Shown: one piece after another, positions 22,340-32,710 of the stretch | How the letters are laid out: each line of letters starts with the position of its first letter | Numbering within the stretch: position 1 is the first letter of the stretch | From: Linum tenue | Lineage: Eukaryota > Streptophyta > Magnoliopsida > Malpighiales > Linaceae | Direction of reading: 5' to 3' | Length of the DNA stretch: 64,000 nucleotides | NCBI GenBank assembly: GCA_946122785.1 | Contig: CAMGYJ010000010.1 | Coordinates: 13,553,467-13,617,466, forward strand | The notes under the pieces: generated by a model | The model's input: only the letters and a program-made list of their open reading frames with translations | Told to the model about the DNA's origin: nothing | Databases searched by the model: none | Position numbers and translations under genes: made by a program

Positions 22340-23639
22340 TGACACGCTAAAACACAACACCAAACTGCGACCAAGTATAATCGCAATCCGGAAATGCAGT
22401 AACAGGCAAGCTCTAATCGTCAACCCGGGGTCTAGATCTACTGCCTACTCCGTGTATATTTGTTATCTAGCAAACTAAGTCGATTGATTGTGGTTTTAAC
22501 TAAAAGCAGTAAGAAAGCAGGAAATGGTTCGATTTTCTAAAGCAAAGGAAGAGTCACTCGGGAATGAGTCCCCCTAGCTCCTTAGTTAGGTCTCAGTTGT
22601 AATTACCTGGGTTTATTTACTGTTGATTAAACTGTAGAAGATCCGACAGTATCTAGGAATCTCTTAAGCTGACCAAGCCCTCTCAAGCAGGCTAACCGGC
22701 AGGCGACTAACCGTCACCGGGATAGACTGCTGAGGCAATAAGCATAGAACTCCACTACTGGACTTGGGTTCCAGTACAAAGCAGTAGATTGATTAACTCT
22801 CGTATAACCAATCTACCACTACGGATTGATGAAGCTCTAACAACCTAATCAGATTCTATCTATCTCCGGTTGCAGCAGAAATCAAGAAAAGATGATCAGG
22901 CTTTAATTGACGCAATGAATCATGCATCAATCAATTAAAATCAAACAGTATAACAATCCCAAGTCATTACAATCAAGATCCCTAACATATGGAACTAGGG
23001 TTCTTCATACCCAAGTGAGAGAAGGTTCTACTCCATAGAGAGAGAGAGGGAGAAACAGAATACAAAGCAGTCATACTCATAACAATGGGAAGAATCTGCT
23101 CTGGGATGATGATCTTCACTCCAAGGATGATTTCCAAGCTTGATTGATGAAACCCAGCTCCAAAAACCACTCTTAGGGGGTGTTCTTCGCACTTTCTCTC
23201 TCTAGGGCTCTGTTTTTGCTCCAAAAAGTCGAATCCCCTTCAAAAGATTCGAAATTGGGTTAAAACCCAGTTCTTCCCGATCACACGGCCATGTGGAATT
23301 TTAGGCGTGCCCGTGTGAGCTCCCTGGACTTTCCACACGACCACAAGGGGTCCCATACACGGCCAGTGCGATTTGCCCGTGCAAAGTGGTGCCACACGGC
23401 CAAGTCACACGGCCGTGTCGAATTTTATGCGTGCTCGTGTGGAATTTCCAGCTTTTCGTCAAACGTCCCAACTTCATCCAATCGACCCCGAAATCGTGCC
23501 CAAACCTTCTTTCACGTACTAGGACCTGAAATATCACAAACAAGACCAACCTAGCGTGAAATCGGCCTAAAACACGATAGATGAGACTCAAACGGTACAG
23601 GAATGGTGGACAAAAGCATGTGTATATATCAAGTCATCA
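22340..23639 (-). repeat. 3' LTR of the Athila-like element
   Basis: 1300 bp, TG...CA on the minus strand. Contains clustered palindromes around CACGGCC (for example CACACGGCCGTGT near 23408). Differs from the other LTR at many sites and lacks a stretch of roughly 100 bp present there. Confidence 0.92.
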
Positions 23640-23660
23640 AATTCCCCCACACTTAACTGT
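23640..23660 (-). other. Polypurine tract of the Athila-like element
   Basis: On the minus strand TTAAGTGTGGGGGAAT directly precedes the TGATGACTTG start of the 3' LTR, fixing the orientation. The same GGACAAGCAAAC..TTAAGTGTGGGGGA context precedes the 3' LTR of the nested element at 28508. Confidence 0.8.
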
Positions 23661-24438
23661 TTGCTTGTCCCCAAGCAAACTTGACTCAAACCAATGCAAC
23701 TCTCTAGACCACTATAGAAACATGCACCCCCGATCGTCGGCATAGGATTTTCTAGATCATTTAGCAACTTACGAGGTCAACTGGTCTTCTAAGACGCCCC
23801 CTATCTCTCTCAATGCGAGTATTAGACTCAAGCCAGGATCATGAGAAGCAGTGGAACTAAGACAGTCAATTCATGGATAATGAAACTCAAACAATTCAAC
23901 AACCCAGGACTCATTGTATCGGGTGCTCTTACATTTCATTTCACTTGGTGGAAACCCTTCTTCTTACTATTTGTTTTTTTTTCTTTGCTTGGGTTCCAAC
24001 TGCAGTTTGTATGCGCGGTCTGCCCTTATTTGGTGAGCAAGAGCAATTTCTGTACATCTGTCACTCGCCAGAGTACTTCTTTTAACTTCTATTCCTCACT
24101 TCATGTGGAGGGTCAATGAAATTAAGGGGGGTCGGAAGCTCTATCCGTGCCCTTAAAAACACATCCTCAAGTAGGCAAACCGTTCAACGGGTGGAAATTT
24201 TACTTGTACTAGAGACAACTAAGCTTCACCTTGTAGGCCTACCCCACCAAGGATCACTAGAATCTCTTCCAAAACACGATTTTGTGCAATGAACGGTGCC
24301 ACACACTTTGGGCTTACCCCCATGTCTTAGAATTTCAAATTTTTGACATGGAGGACCAACTGCTTTTTCATTTCACACTTGAGCACCCTTTTTCGATACA
24401 CGAGCCCACAACACAACATAAGAGGAGTCATCAATACC

Positions 24439-25871
24439 TGATAGACCGATAATTACACATGTTTTTACCCCTGTTCTTACACCGTTTGAGATGTGATTTC
24501 TCGTGTTTAGGCCGATTTCACGCTAGGTTGTGCTTGTTTGTGATATTTCAGGTCCTAGTACGTGAATGGAGGCTTGGGAGCAAGTTTCGGGTCAATCAGA
24601 GATCAATTGACGATTCGGGAGAAGAAACTCGGTCATGACCTGAAGAAGAATGGATTTCTACCTCACTTTATGGACAAATAATCAGGCAAGCTTGTTATGA
24701 AAAGAAAGAGGATGAGACTACGAGCGTCTGGGTTCAAACGGCGACTGATTTGGAGTCCGAACGAGGGAGAAACGAAGCTTTGAACAGGAGAGGAGGAAGA
24801 ATTACGGGCAGGAGAATTACGGCCGTAATTTGGCCTCCCATGCCCGTAATTTCACTGCCGAGAGGAGATTTGGGTGCGCTGAAACATAACCAAAACGCGT
24901 GTTTTGGGCAAAATACGGGCATGGAAGAATTACGGCCGTAATTCTGCCCGTAATTCGCCCAGAGTCGGGTTTTTGAAGGCAGATTCGAGCAACAGAAGAG
25001 GGGAGCTGGGTTTTGGATCCCAAACACCCAAGGGACGAACCCTAGAGAGAGAGAGCGACTTGGAGACATTCTTGGAGCTATTTTGGAGGATTTCTTCGCC
25101 ATTGGAGCTCGGGAATCAAGCTTGGAGATGGAGATTGAAGATCTAGATCAGATTTCTGCAGTCTCTCTCTTCTCTATGGAGTAACTTCCCTTCACTTAGG
25201 TTTTGAGGAACCCTAGTTTCATGAGCTAGGATCTTTCTTGTATGAAGTTTTGGATGCTATATTGTTTGATTATAATCGAATGATGCATGTTTGTTGAGTC
25301 AATTGAAGTCTGATCAACTTTTCCTGATTTCTGCTGCAACCTGAGATAGATAGAATCTGATTAGGTTGCTAGAGCCTCATCATTCGATAGTAGGAGATTG
25401 GCTATACGAGAGTTAGCCAGTTTACTGCTTTGTACTGGAATCTAATTCCAGTAGTGGAGTTCTGTTCTTACTGCTTCAGCTTTCTACCCCGGTGAAGGTT
25501 AGTCGCCTGCCGGGTAGTTAGACTGAGAGGGCTTGGTCAGCTTAAGAGATTCCAAGCTACTGTCGGATCTTCCGCAGTGTAATCAACAGTAAAACAATCA
25601 AAAGGAATTACAACTTGGACCTAATTGAGGAGCTAGGGGGAATCATACCTAAGTGAGTTCCCAAACTGTAATTAGTAGTTTTACTTAGTTTAGTTAGTAG
25701 AGTAGTTTAGTTGATCAATCCTTAATCTAGTTTGCTAGATAATGAACTGAAGCTGAGTAATAGTAACTCTAGAGACCCGTGGATTCGATATTTATTACTT
25801 GTGCCACTATACTGCAGTCCCATTCTGCGATTACACTTGGTCGCAGTTTGGTGTTGTGTTTTAGCGTGTCA
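24439..25871 (+). repeat. 5' LTR of the nested element
   Basis: 1433 bp, apparently identical to 28508-29940. It contains the perfect palindrome GAATTACGGCCGTAATTC once at about 24927 and a near-copy at about 24813, both set among GCCCGTAATT half-sites. Confidence 0.95.
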
Positions 25872-25877
25872 AGTTTT

Positions 25878-25895
25878 TGGCGCCGTTGCCGGGGA
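25878..25895 (+). other. Primer-binding site, tRNA-Asp type
   Basis: TGGCGCCGTTGCCGGGGA is complementary to the 3' end (with CCA) of plant tRNA-Asp(GUC), and starts 7 nt after the LTR. It is not a tRNA gene. Confidence 0.85.
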
Positions 25896-26010
25896 CTTTC
25901 TAGATTATTAGGAAAGGCAGAAGTTTGTTACTTTAGCGTTTTTCTTTTCTTTTCCACCCTTGCTTTTCACTTGGGTGTTTTTTTTGTTTTTGTTGGTGCA
26001 GATCTGAATC

Positions 26011-27138
26011 ATGGATCCTCATGGCTTCTCCAATCATTGGGGGTATCCACCACCATCCGAGTGGTATTACCCCGAGACCCCCTGGAGCAATCAAGGAGGA
26101 GAAGACTATGGATTCGGGTTTCAGTACCAACCCCCATCCTACGAAGAACAATCAGACCCCTGGGTATTTCAAGAACAATCTCCTTATCAAGAAGAATTCC
26201 TCCATCAGCCAGATCCAAACTATCACTTGAGGCTTCTCGTGGAGCAGATTGCTCGAGTACCTGAGACTTCCTTTCCAAAGATGGATATCCCAGACAATGC
26301 CCAAACTGGGTTCTCCTACCGTGAAACAGAGGAGACCCTCCTGAGCATAAAGAAGAGCCTCGAGGATCTTGAGAAAGCTTATGCACAACCTGCTCAAGAT
26401 CACCCTTCTGCTATCATACTAGAAGAGGAGGAGGAAGTAGAAGGCTACAAGGACATTGTGGAGCAAACAGAAGTTATCACGGAGAGCTCCCGTGAAGATC
26501 ATGATCAAGAATGTCATGTCGTAGCCGACCACCCCTTCCCACATCCCACACCAAGCTTTGAAGAGGTGGGCATGAGTGAGGAGATGCAAGAAGATCTCAT
26601 GAAAGAAATTGCTTGGCAACTTGCTCTCCAATCCGTGCTAGAAGAAGAAGAGCAAGAAAGGGTGCAGAAAGAAGTTGTGGAGGATGACGAAAGTGAAGCA
26701 GGAGGAGTTCTTGATCATTTCCCAGGGGTGATACCACATGTAGAAGAAAGGGAGGTTGAAGAAGAAATTGGCGTCCAGGCTGAGGACGGAGTTGAGGTGG
26801 AAGAGGCCTGCACCGGCCACGAGTTACATGTGATATCTCCACCAAACTTCGAGGAGCTGCTTGGCAAGGACCCATTTGCAGTGTCTCTTTGCCAGACCAA
26901 GGCCACATCGACATCGGTCCCTCTTGGTGGACGCGATGGTGGCCAATCGATGCTGTCATATCTGGTTTGGGGCAATGAGACAAGAGAAGAGAAGAAGAGG
27001 TCTCGCGGGTGGAGACTTCATCTGCATCAAGTACATGAGCCTTCATCACCCGCCACACCACATGCTCGTGACTTGAGACTCCACCTCATCGACGAGAACC
27101 TCAACTTCAAGGAGGTTCTAGCATGGACCGAAACTTAG
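26011..27138 (+). CDS. Gag-like hydrophilic protein of the nested non-autonomous element
   Basis: 375-residue intact ORF, ATG at 26011, 116 bp after the PBS. The N-terminus MDPHGFSNHWGYPPPSEWY is of the type seen at the Gag start of plant gypsy non-autonomous elements. It is Pro/Tyr/Gln-rich to about residue 80, then strongly acidic with Glu runs (about residues 135-150, 205-215 and 245-265) suggestive of coiled coil. I see no zinc knuckle, no retropepsin, RT or integrase motif, and no classical Gag core, so 'Gag-like' is inferred from position. Followed at 27160-27210 by a conserved untranslated motif (GCTTGTTGGGAGGCAACCC), also present in the host element. The lack of stops agrees with the element's recent insertion. 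Confidence 0.7.
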   Translation: MDPHGFSNHWGYPPPSEWYYPETPWSNQGGEDYGFGFQYQPPSYEEQSDPWVFQEQSPYQEEFLHQPDPNYHLRLLVEQIARVPETSFPKMDIPDNAQTGFSYRETEETLLSIKKSLEDLEKAYAQPAQDHPSAIILEEEEEVEGYKDIVEQTEVITESSREDHDQECHVVADHPFPHPTPSFEEVGMSEEMQEDLMKEIAWQLALQSVLEEEEQERVQKEVVEDDESEAGGVLDHFPGVIPHVEEREVEEEIGVQAEDGVEVEEACTGHELHVISPPNFEELLGKDPFAVSLCQTKATSTSVPLGGRDGGQSMLSYLVWGNETREEKKRSRGWRLHLHQVHEPSSPATPHARDLRLHLIDENLNFKEVLAWTET

Positions 27139-27164
27139 GAGCCATCGTCCGGCTCACGACGTGA

Positions 27165-27192
27165 AAGAAGCGCTTGTTGGGAGGCAACCCAA
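27165..27192 (+). repeat. Conserved post-ORF motif, matched in inverted orientation at about 30428-30455
   Basis: GCGCTTGTTGGGAGGCAACC follows the ORF stop here; GCTCTTGTGGGGAGGCAACC follows the last coding sequence of the Athila-like element on the minus strand. The inner part GTTGGGAGGCAACCC forms a small hairpin (GTTG..CAAC). Its conservation in two related elements suggests a cis function (for example RNA packaging or 3' processing); that is inference. Confidence 0.6.
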
Positions 27193-28494
27193 CCAGTCGG
27201 TTTGCATTTCTTTCTCTATTTCTCCTCGGTTGAGTCAGTTTTGTTATTTGATTTTAGAGTCAATAACTCAACCTTTGTGAGATTTTGTGTGGTGTTTGTG
27301 TTCTGATTACTCTCTCTTCCTGGAATGCACCGCCTGCCCCGTCCATCATCATTCACCCTTGATCTGGTAACTTCGTTCTACCCTCCTTATCTTTCCTCCA
27401 TTGAGGACAATGTCGTGCTTAAGTGTGGGGGGGTGTTCGATTATGTATGCGGGTGAATGTTTGGCTGTTTGTGTGCTTGGAGCCTAGTCCACTGTCCACA
27501 TTTCGATTTGAGGCCTCCAAGTACGTGTTTCCATGCAAATTGCCTGCTCAGTATGCTTTGAATTGACAGTCTCTATAGTAATGTGCAACCTAGGGAGGTA
27601 GTGTAGCACTATGGAGGATGTTGAAGTATAAGATTTTTCCTATCTAGCTCTCTGCTGTGTCAGTTGATTTTGTGAATTAGTGGAGCTAAGACCGTTGAAT
27701 TCATGTGGTAATGTGGACTCTGTTTGAATTATGTTATGGACTCGTGTATTGAACAGGGTGCTCATGTGGCAAATGAAAAGCAGTGGTCCTCCATGTCGAA
27801 ATCATCAAAAATCTTAAACATGGGGTAAGCCCAACGTGTGTGGTACCGTTCATTGCACAAAATCGGGTTTTGGAAGAGATTTTAGTGATCCTTAGTGGGG
27901 TACTCCTACAAGGTGAAGCTAAGCTGTCTCTAGTACAAGTAAAATCTTCACCCGTTGAACGGTTTGCCTACTTGAGGATGTGTTTTTAAGGGCACGGATA
28001 GAGCTTCCGACCCCCCTTAATTTCATTGACCCTCCACGCGAGTTGAGGAAAAGGAGTTAAAAGAAGTACTCTGGCGAGCGCCAGATGTACAGAAATTGCT
28101 CTTGCTCGACTAATAAGGGTCGACCGTGCAAAAGACTGCAGTTGGAACCCCACCAAATGAAAGAAAAAATGTAAATGAAAGTGAGAAAAAGGGGTTCCAA
28201 CGGTGAAATGAAGTGAAAGAGCACCCCGGTACAACGAGTCCTTGGTTGTGAATGGTGTGAGTCCCTTTATCCATGAACTGACTTTCTTACTTCTACTTTT
28301 TCTCATGATCCTGGCTTGAGTATAGTACTCGCATTGAGAGAGATAGGGAACGTCTTAGAAGACCAGTTGACCTCGTAAGCTGCTATATGATCTAGGAAAT
28401 CCTCTACCGACGATCGAGGTTGTATGTTGATATAGAGGTCTGGAGAGCTGCATTGGTTTGAGTTAGGTTTGCTTGGGGACAAGCAAACGGTTAA

Positions 28495-28507
28495 GTGTGG
28501 GGGAGTT
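28495..28507 (+). other. Polypurine tract of the nested element
   Basis: GTGTGGGGGAGTT immediately precedes the right LTR start TGATAGACCG at 28508. A second purine tract (AAGTGTGGGGGGG) occurs at about 27420-27433, inside the 3' untranslated region. Confidence 0.75.
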
Positions 28508-29940
28508 TGATAGACCGATAATTACACATGTTTTTACCCCTGTTCTTACACCGTTTGAGATGTGATTTCTCGTGTTTAGGCCGATTTCACGCTAGGTTGT
28601 GCTTGTTTGTGATATTTCAGGTCCTAGTACGTGAATGGAGGCTTGGGAGCAAGTTTCGGGTCAATCAGAGATCAATTGACGATTCGGGAGAAGAAACTCG
28701 GTCATGACCTGAAGAAGAATGGATTTCTACCTCACTTTATGGACAAATAATCAGGCAAGCTTGTTATGAAAAGAAAGAGGATGAGACTACGAGCGTCTGG
28801 GTTCAAACGGCGACTGATTTGGAGTCCGAACGAGGGAGAAACGAAGCTTTGAACAGGAGAGGAGGAAGAATTACGGGCAGGAGAATTACGGCCGTAATTT
28901 GGCCTCCCATGCCCGTAATTTCACTGCCGAGAGGAGATTTGGGTGCGCTGAAACATAACCAAAACGCGTGTTTTGGGCAAAATACGGGCATGGAAGAATT
29001 ACGGCCGTAATTCTGCCCGTAATTCGCCCAGAGTCGGGTTTTTGAAGGCAGATTCGAGCAACAGAAGAGGGGAGCTGGGTTTTGGATCCCAAACACCCAA
29101 GGGACGAACCCTAGAGAGAGAGAGCGACTTGGAGACATTCTTGGAGCTATTTTGGAGGATTTCTTCGCCATTGGAGCTCGGGAATCAAGCTTGGAGATGG
29201 AGATTGAAGATCTAGATCAGATTTCTGCAGTCTCTCTCTTCTCTATGGAGTAACTTCCCTTCACTTAGGTTTTGAGGAACCCTAGTTTCATGAGCTAGGA
29301 TCTTTCTTGTATGAAGTTTTGGATGCTATATTGTTTGATTATAATCGAATGATGCATGTTTGTTGAGTCAATTGAAGTCTGATCAACTTTTCCTGATTTC
29401 TGCTGCAACCTGAGATAGATAGAATCTGATTAGGTTGCTAGAGCCTCATCATTCGATAGTAGGAGATTGGCTATACGAGAGTTAGCCAGTTTACTGCTTT
29501 GTACTGGAATCTAATTCCAGTAGTGGAGTTCTGTTCTTACTGCTTCAGCTTTCTACCCCGGTGAAGGTTAGTCGCCTGCCGGGTAGTTAGACTGAGAGGG
29601 CTTGGTCAGCTTAAGAGATTCCAAGCTACTGTCGGATCTTCCGCAGTGTAATCAACAGTAAAACAATCAAAAGGAATTACAACTTGGACCTAATTGAGGA
29701 GCTAGGGGGAATCATACCTAAGTGAGTTCCCAAACTGTAATTAGTAGTTTTACTTAGTTTAGTTAGTAGAGTAGTTTAGTTGATCAATCCTTAATCTAGT
29801 TTGCTAGATAATGAACTGAAGCTGAGTAATAGTAACTCTAGAGACCCGTGGATTCGATATTTATTACTTGTGCCACTATACTGCAGTCCCATTCTGCGAT
29901 TACACTTGGTCGCAGTTTGGTGTTGTGTTTTAGCGTGTCA
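28508..29940 (+). repeat. 3' LTR of the nested element
   Basis: 1433 bp, ends AGCGTGTCA at 29940, followed by ATACC. No difference from 24439-25871 was found on reading. Confidence 0.95.
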
Positions 29941-30493
29941 ATACCACATGAATCAAAGGTCCTAAATCCACTAGTTCACAAAATCAACCGGCACAGCAGA
30001 GAGACAGATAGGAAAAATCTTATGCTTCAATTCCTCCATAGTGCTACAACTACCTCCCTATATTGCATATCACCATAATGACTGTCAATTCAAAGCATAT
30101 TGAGCAGGATTTTGCAGGGAACAGTACTTGGAGCCCTCAATTCATCAAATTGGACAGTGGACTAGGCTCCAAGCACACAAACTCATCTAGCAGTCAAAAA
30201 TAGATAAACACCCCCCCCCCCCACCCACACACACACTTAAGCACGACATTGCCCTCAATGGAGCAGAGGGAAAGATAAGGGGAAACGATGTTACCGGGAA
30301 TACGGACTGTCGGGGGACTGGAAATGGGACCAGTCAGCAGGGCTAGAGTCATCAAAACACACTGGGTAATAGAAACCATAGTTCCAAGTGGACAAACCGA
30401 AAAACAAACGAAAGAAAAACAAACCTTGGTGGGGTTGCCTCCCCACAAGAGCTTCTTTATCGTCTTTTAGCTGGACGCCAATAGGGTGGATAG

Positions 30494-30859
30494 TCAGAGA
30501 GGTGAAGGAACAGGTGCCTCCAAGAGCGGATCCACATCGCTCTTGAGGTACAACTTAAGATGGTGGCCATGCACACGACGGGTGTGACCACCAGCACTCT
30601 TCAACTCGACCTGGCCATCCGGCAGGATGCAAGAGAGTGAATACTTGGATGGCCAAGGCGGTCGAGGCTCAGGAGGCGGGACCAGCTCATAGTGGTCTCC
30701 GGCTTTCTTTCGAGCAGGCTTGGCTACCTGCAGTTTCGACCGCCACTCCTCCTTGATCTTTTCTTTTGGTAACGGAGTGGACGGGAGTGGCGACGAAAAT
30801 ATGGAAGGGAGATCCTGCAAAATGGGAAGCACAGAAGGATACACGACAGACTCGTGCTC
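30494..30859 (-). pseudogene. Integrase C-terminal-like tail of the Athila-like polyprotein
   Basis: In frame with the protease ORF upstream and separated from it only by TAG at 30860-30862. The last part, ELKSAGGHTRRVHGHHLKLYL, resembles the VNGHRLK.YL motif near the C-terminus of plant Athila-type integrases. The preceding Pro/Lys-rich linker (KEEWRSKLQVAKPARKKAG) is not recognised. Because the region between protease and this tail normally spans RT, RNase H and most of integrase (over 3 kb), a large internal deletion has joined the two ends in frame. Confidence 0.6.
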
Positions 30860-31951
30860 CTAGTGAGAAACAGCATGCAAATGCGATGAAGCAGGGAGAG
30901 TATTAGCAATTGAAAATGTTATTCGCTCCTCGCCATCCCTAAAGACTAAGGTCCCATCATGCACATCTATGAGAGCCTTGGCGGTGGCCAAGAAAGGCCT
31001 TCCTAGTATAAGGTGCACTTCTGTGTCTTCGTTGATGTCCAAGACAACAAAATCCACAAGATAAAAGAATCTGCCAACCTTAACCAGAAGGTCTTCCACT
31101 ATGCCCCTAGGATGAACTATAGATCGGTCAGTTAGTTGAATACTCATCCTAGTTGTACTGGGTTCATCTAGGCCTAGTTTCTTGAACAATTTATATGGTA
31201 TCACATTAATACTAGCACCTAGATCCGCCAAGGACCTCTCTACATGCAATTTACCTATAGAGCACGGGATAGTAAAACTACTTGGGTCCTTCTGCTTCTG
31301 CGGAAGCTTGTTCTGTAGAATGGCCGAGCATTCCTCGCTGAGCTCCACAGTGGCTAGTTCGCTCAGCCTCCGCTTCTTCGAGAGAAGCTCCTTCAGGAAC
31401 CTCGCATACTTAGGCATCTGAGATAGTGCCTCCATGAAGGGCACTTGAACATGCAGCTTCCTAAGCATGGACGAGAAGTTGCCAAACTCTGCCTCTAGCC
31501 TGTCTTTGTAAATCCTGGTGGGAAAAGGGAGCTTAGGCTTATATTCAGCCACTACTGGTTGTGGCTTTGGAGCTTGATCCTCTGGCTCCTTTTCCATCAC
31601 TAGGTCTTCTTCCAGCTCTGGGATGATCTGGGTCACCTTCTTGGCACTCTTTTGCGGCGCATCCGCAGTCACAGTCCCACTTCTCAGCATAATGGCGTGC
31701 AACCCCTCCTTATGATTTCTGGGATTCGGCAGGGGTTGGCCAGGAAGTGTGCCAGCCGGTCTGAAAGCAAGGGCATTTTCCAGGTGCCCGATCTTGGTGT
31801 CCATATCCTGTATGAGTGCCTGCTGGTTTCTCTGGCCAGCTTCAATCTCCATGAATTTGCATGCAGCCACTTCCATGAATTGCTCCAATTTATTGAACTT
31901 TTGGGTACTAGCGCTGGCCAAGGTAGTCACTAGATCCCTTAGTTCTGACAT
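30860..31951 (-). pseudogene. Gag C-terminus and aspartic protease of the Athila-like element
   Basis: 363-residue open block. The first third contains a helical Gag tail (ATMSELRDLVTTLAS-type; LRSGT motif, HAIMLRSGTV). The retropepsin follows: FTIPCSIG, then LADLGASINVIPYKLFKKLGL with the D-L-G-A-S-I-N form of the active site found in Athila/Tat elements, then the flap and ILGRPFLATA, the conserved ILGRPF near the protease end. No stop inside. It ends at TAG 30860-30862 with an in-frame continuation. The block could still make a protease-sized product, but the upstream Gag is broken. Confidence 0.85.
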
Positions 31952-32710
31952 GGTATCTCTCGATGCTAGGACTGATGGAGATGCACCAGGCTGCTGGTAC
32001 TGCTGATGTGGGGGCTGTTGAAAAGCCTGCCCCTGTCTGGGCTGGTAAAGTGTTGTTGTTGCTGCATCTGGCCTGGGCGAGGCTGGTATGACTGCCTCTG
32101 GTTTGGAAGACTAGTTGCAGGAGCTTGGAAGCCAGGTGGCTTCGGATTGTTGTTGCCACTCCAGGAGAAATTTTGATGTTGGCGCCATCCCTCATTGTAG
32201 GTGTCACTATATGGGTCGTTGCGCCGGACATTGTTGATGAAGTTCACCTTCTCCTGGGGTGTACTGGACTCATGCATGGCCTGGCAGTCCTCTACAGTAT
32301 GATGGGCGCTCTCGCACCACTGGCAACACATTGCCAGCTGCTGCCTTGTCCCCGGAACCATCCCATTCCGATCGATGGCTGAGACCAGTTTAGACACAAC
32401 CTGCACCAAATCATAAGAGTGGGTGCCCACAGCATGTACACCTCGGCTTGGTGCTCTCCTCGGCCTCCTAGCAGTGCCTCAATCATACCCTTTCTCTGCC
32501 ATCTCCTCAAAGAGTTGATTCAGCTGTGGCGGTATTTTGGTCAGCATGTTACTGCCACAACCGAGTCAATCAGCTGCTTGTCTTCTGGGAAGAGGGCGTG
32601 GTAGAAGGTGCCCACCTTGAAGGAATCATTGAAACCGTGATTGGGAAACCTCAGGAAGAGACTGGTGTATCTCTACCATGCATCCCGGATGGTCTCATCT
32701 TCATCCTGGG
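31952..32710 (-). pseudogene. Gag core and zinc knuckle remnant of the Athila-like element
   Basis: Begins abruptly at the deletion junction with the retrotransposon Gag core (DETIRDAW..Y, SLFLRFPNHGFNDSFKVGTFYHAL, EDKQLIDS). Stops occur just after DAW and after AVTC, and the frame changes around 32480-32520. Then ORF 31966-32430 carries a CX2CX4HX4C-type knuckle (CQWCESAHHTVEDC) and a Gln/Pro-rich tail. A one-base shift near 32050 moves the frame to that of the protease ORF. Clearly inactive. Confidence 0.8.

Larger units (their letters stand above)
24439..29940 (+). mobile_element. Non-autonomous LTR retrotransposon with identical LTRs (TR-GAG-like), nested
   Basis: 5502 bp, TGATAGACCG...AGCGTGTCA, with TSD ATACC at 24434-24438 and 29941-29945. 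Both LTRs are 1433 bp with a constant offset of 4069 bp and I find no difference between them. A PBS complementary to tRNA-Asp follows the left LTR; a purine tract precedes the right. The interior (2.6 kb) has one long ORF (26011-27138) and no protease, RT or integrase, so mobilisation would need another element's enzymes. LTR and 3' non-coding sequences resemble the Athila-like host element, placing both in one family complex. Confidence 0.95.

Noticed and set aside
24734..25102. 122-codon ORF present twice (also 28803-29171)
   Set aside because: Lies in both LTRs and translates palindromic U3 sequence; identical only because the LTRs are identical.
25878..25895. tRNA-Asp gene
   Set aside because: Only the 18 nt complement to a tRNA 3' end, just after an LTR; it is a primer-binding site.
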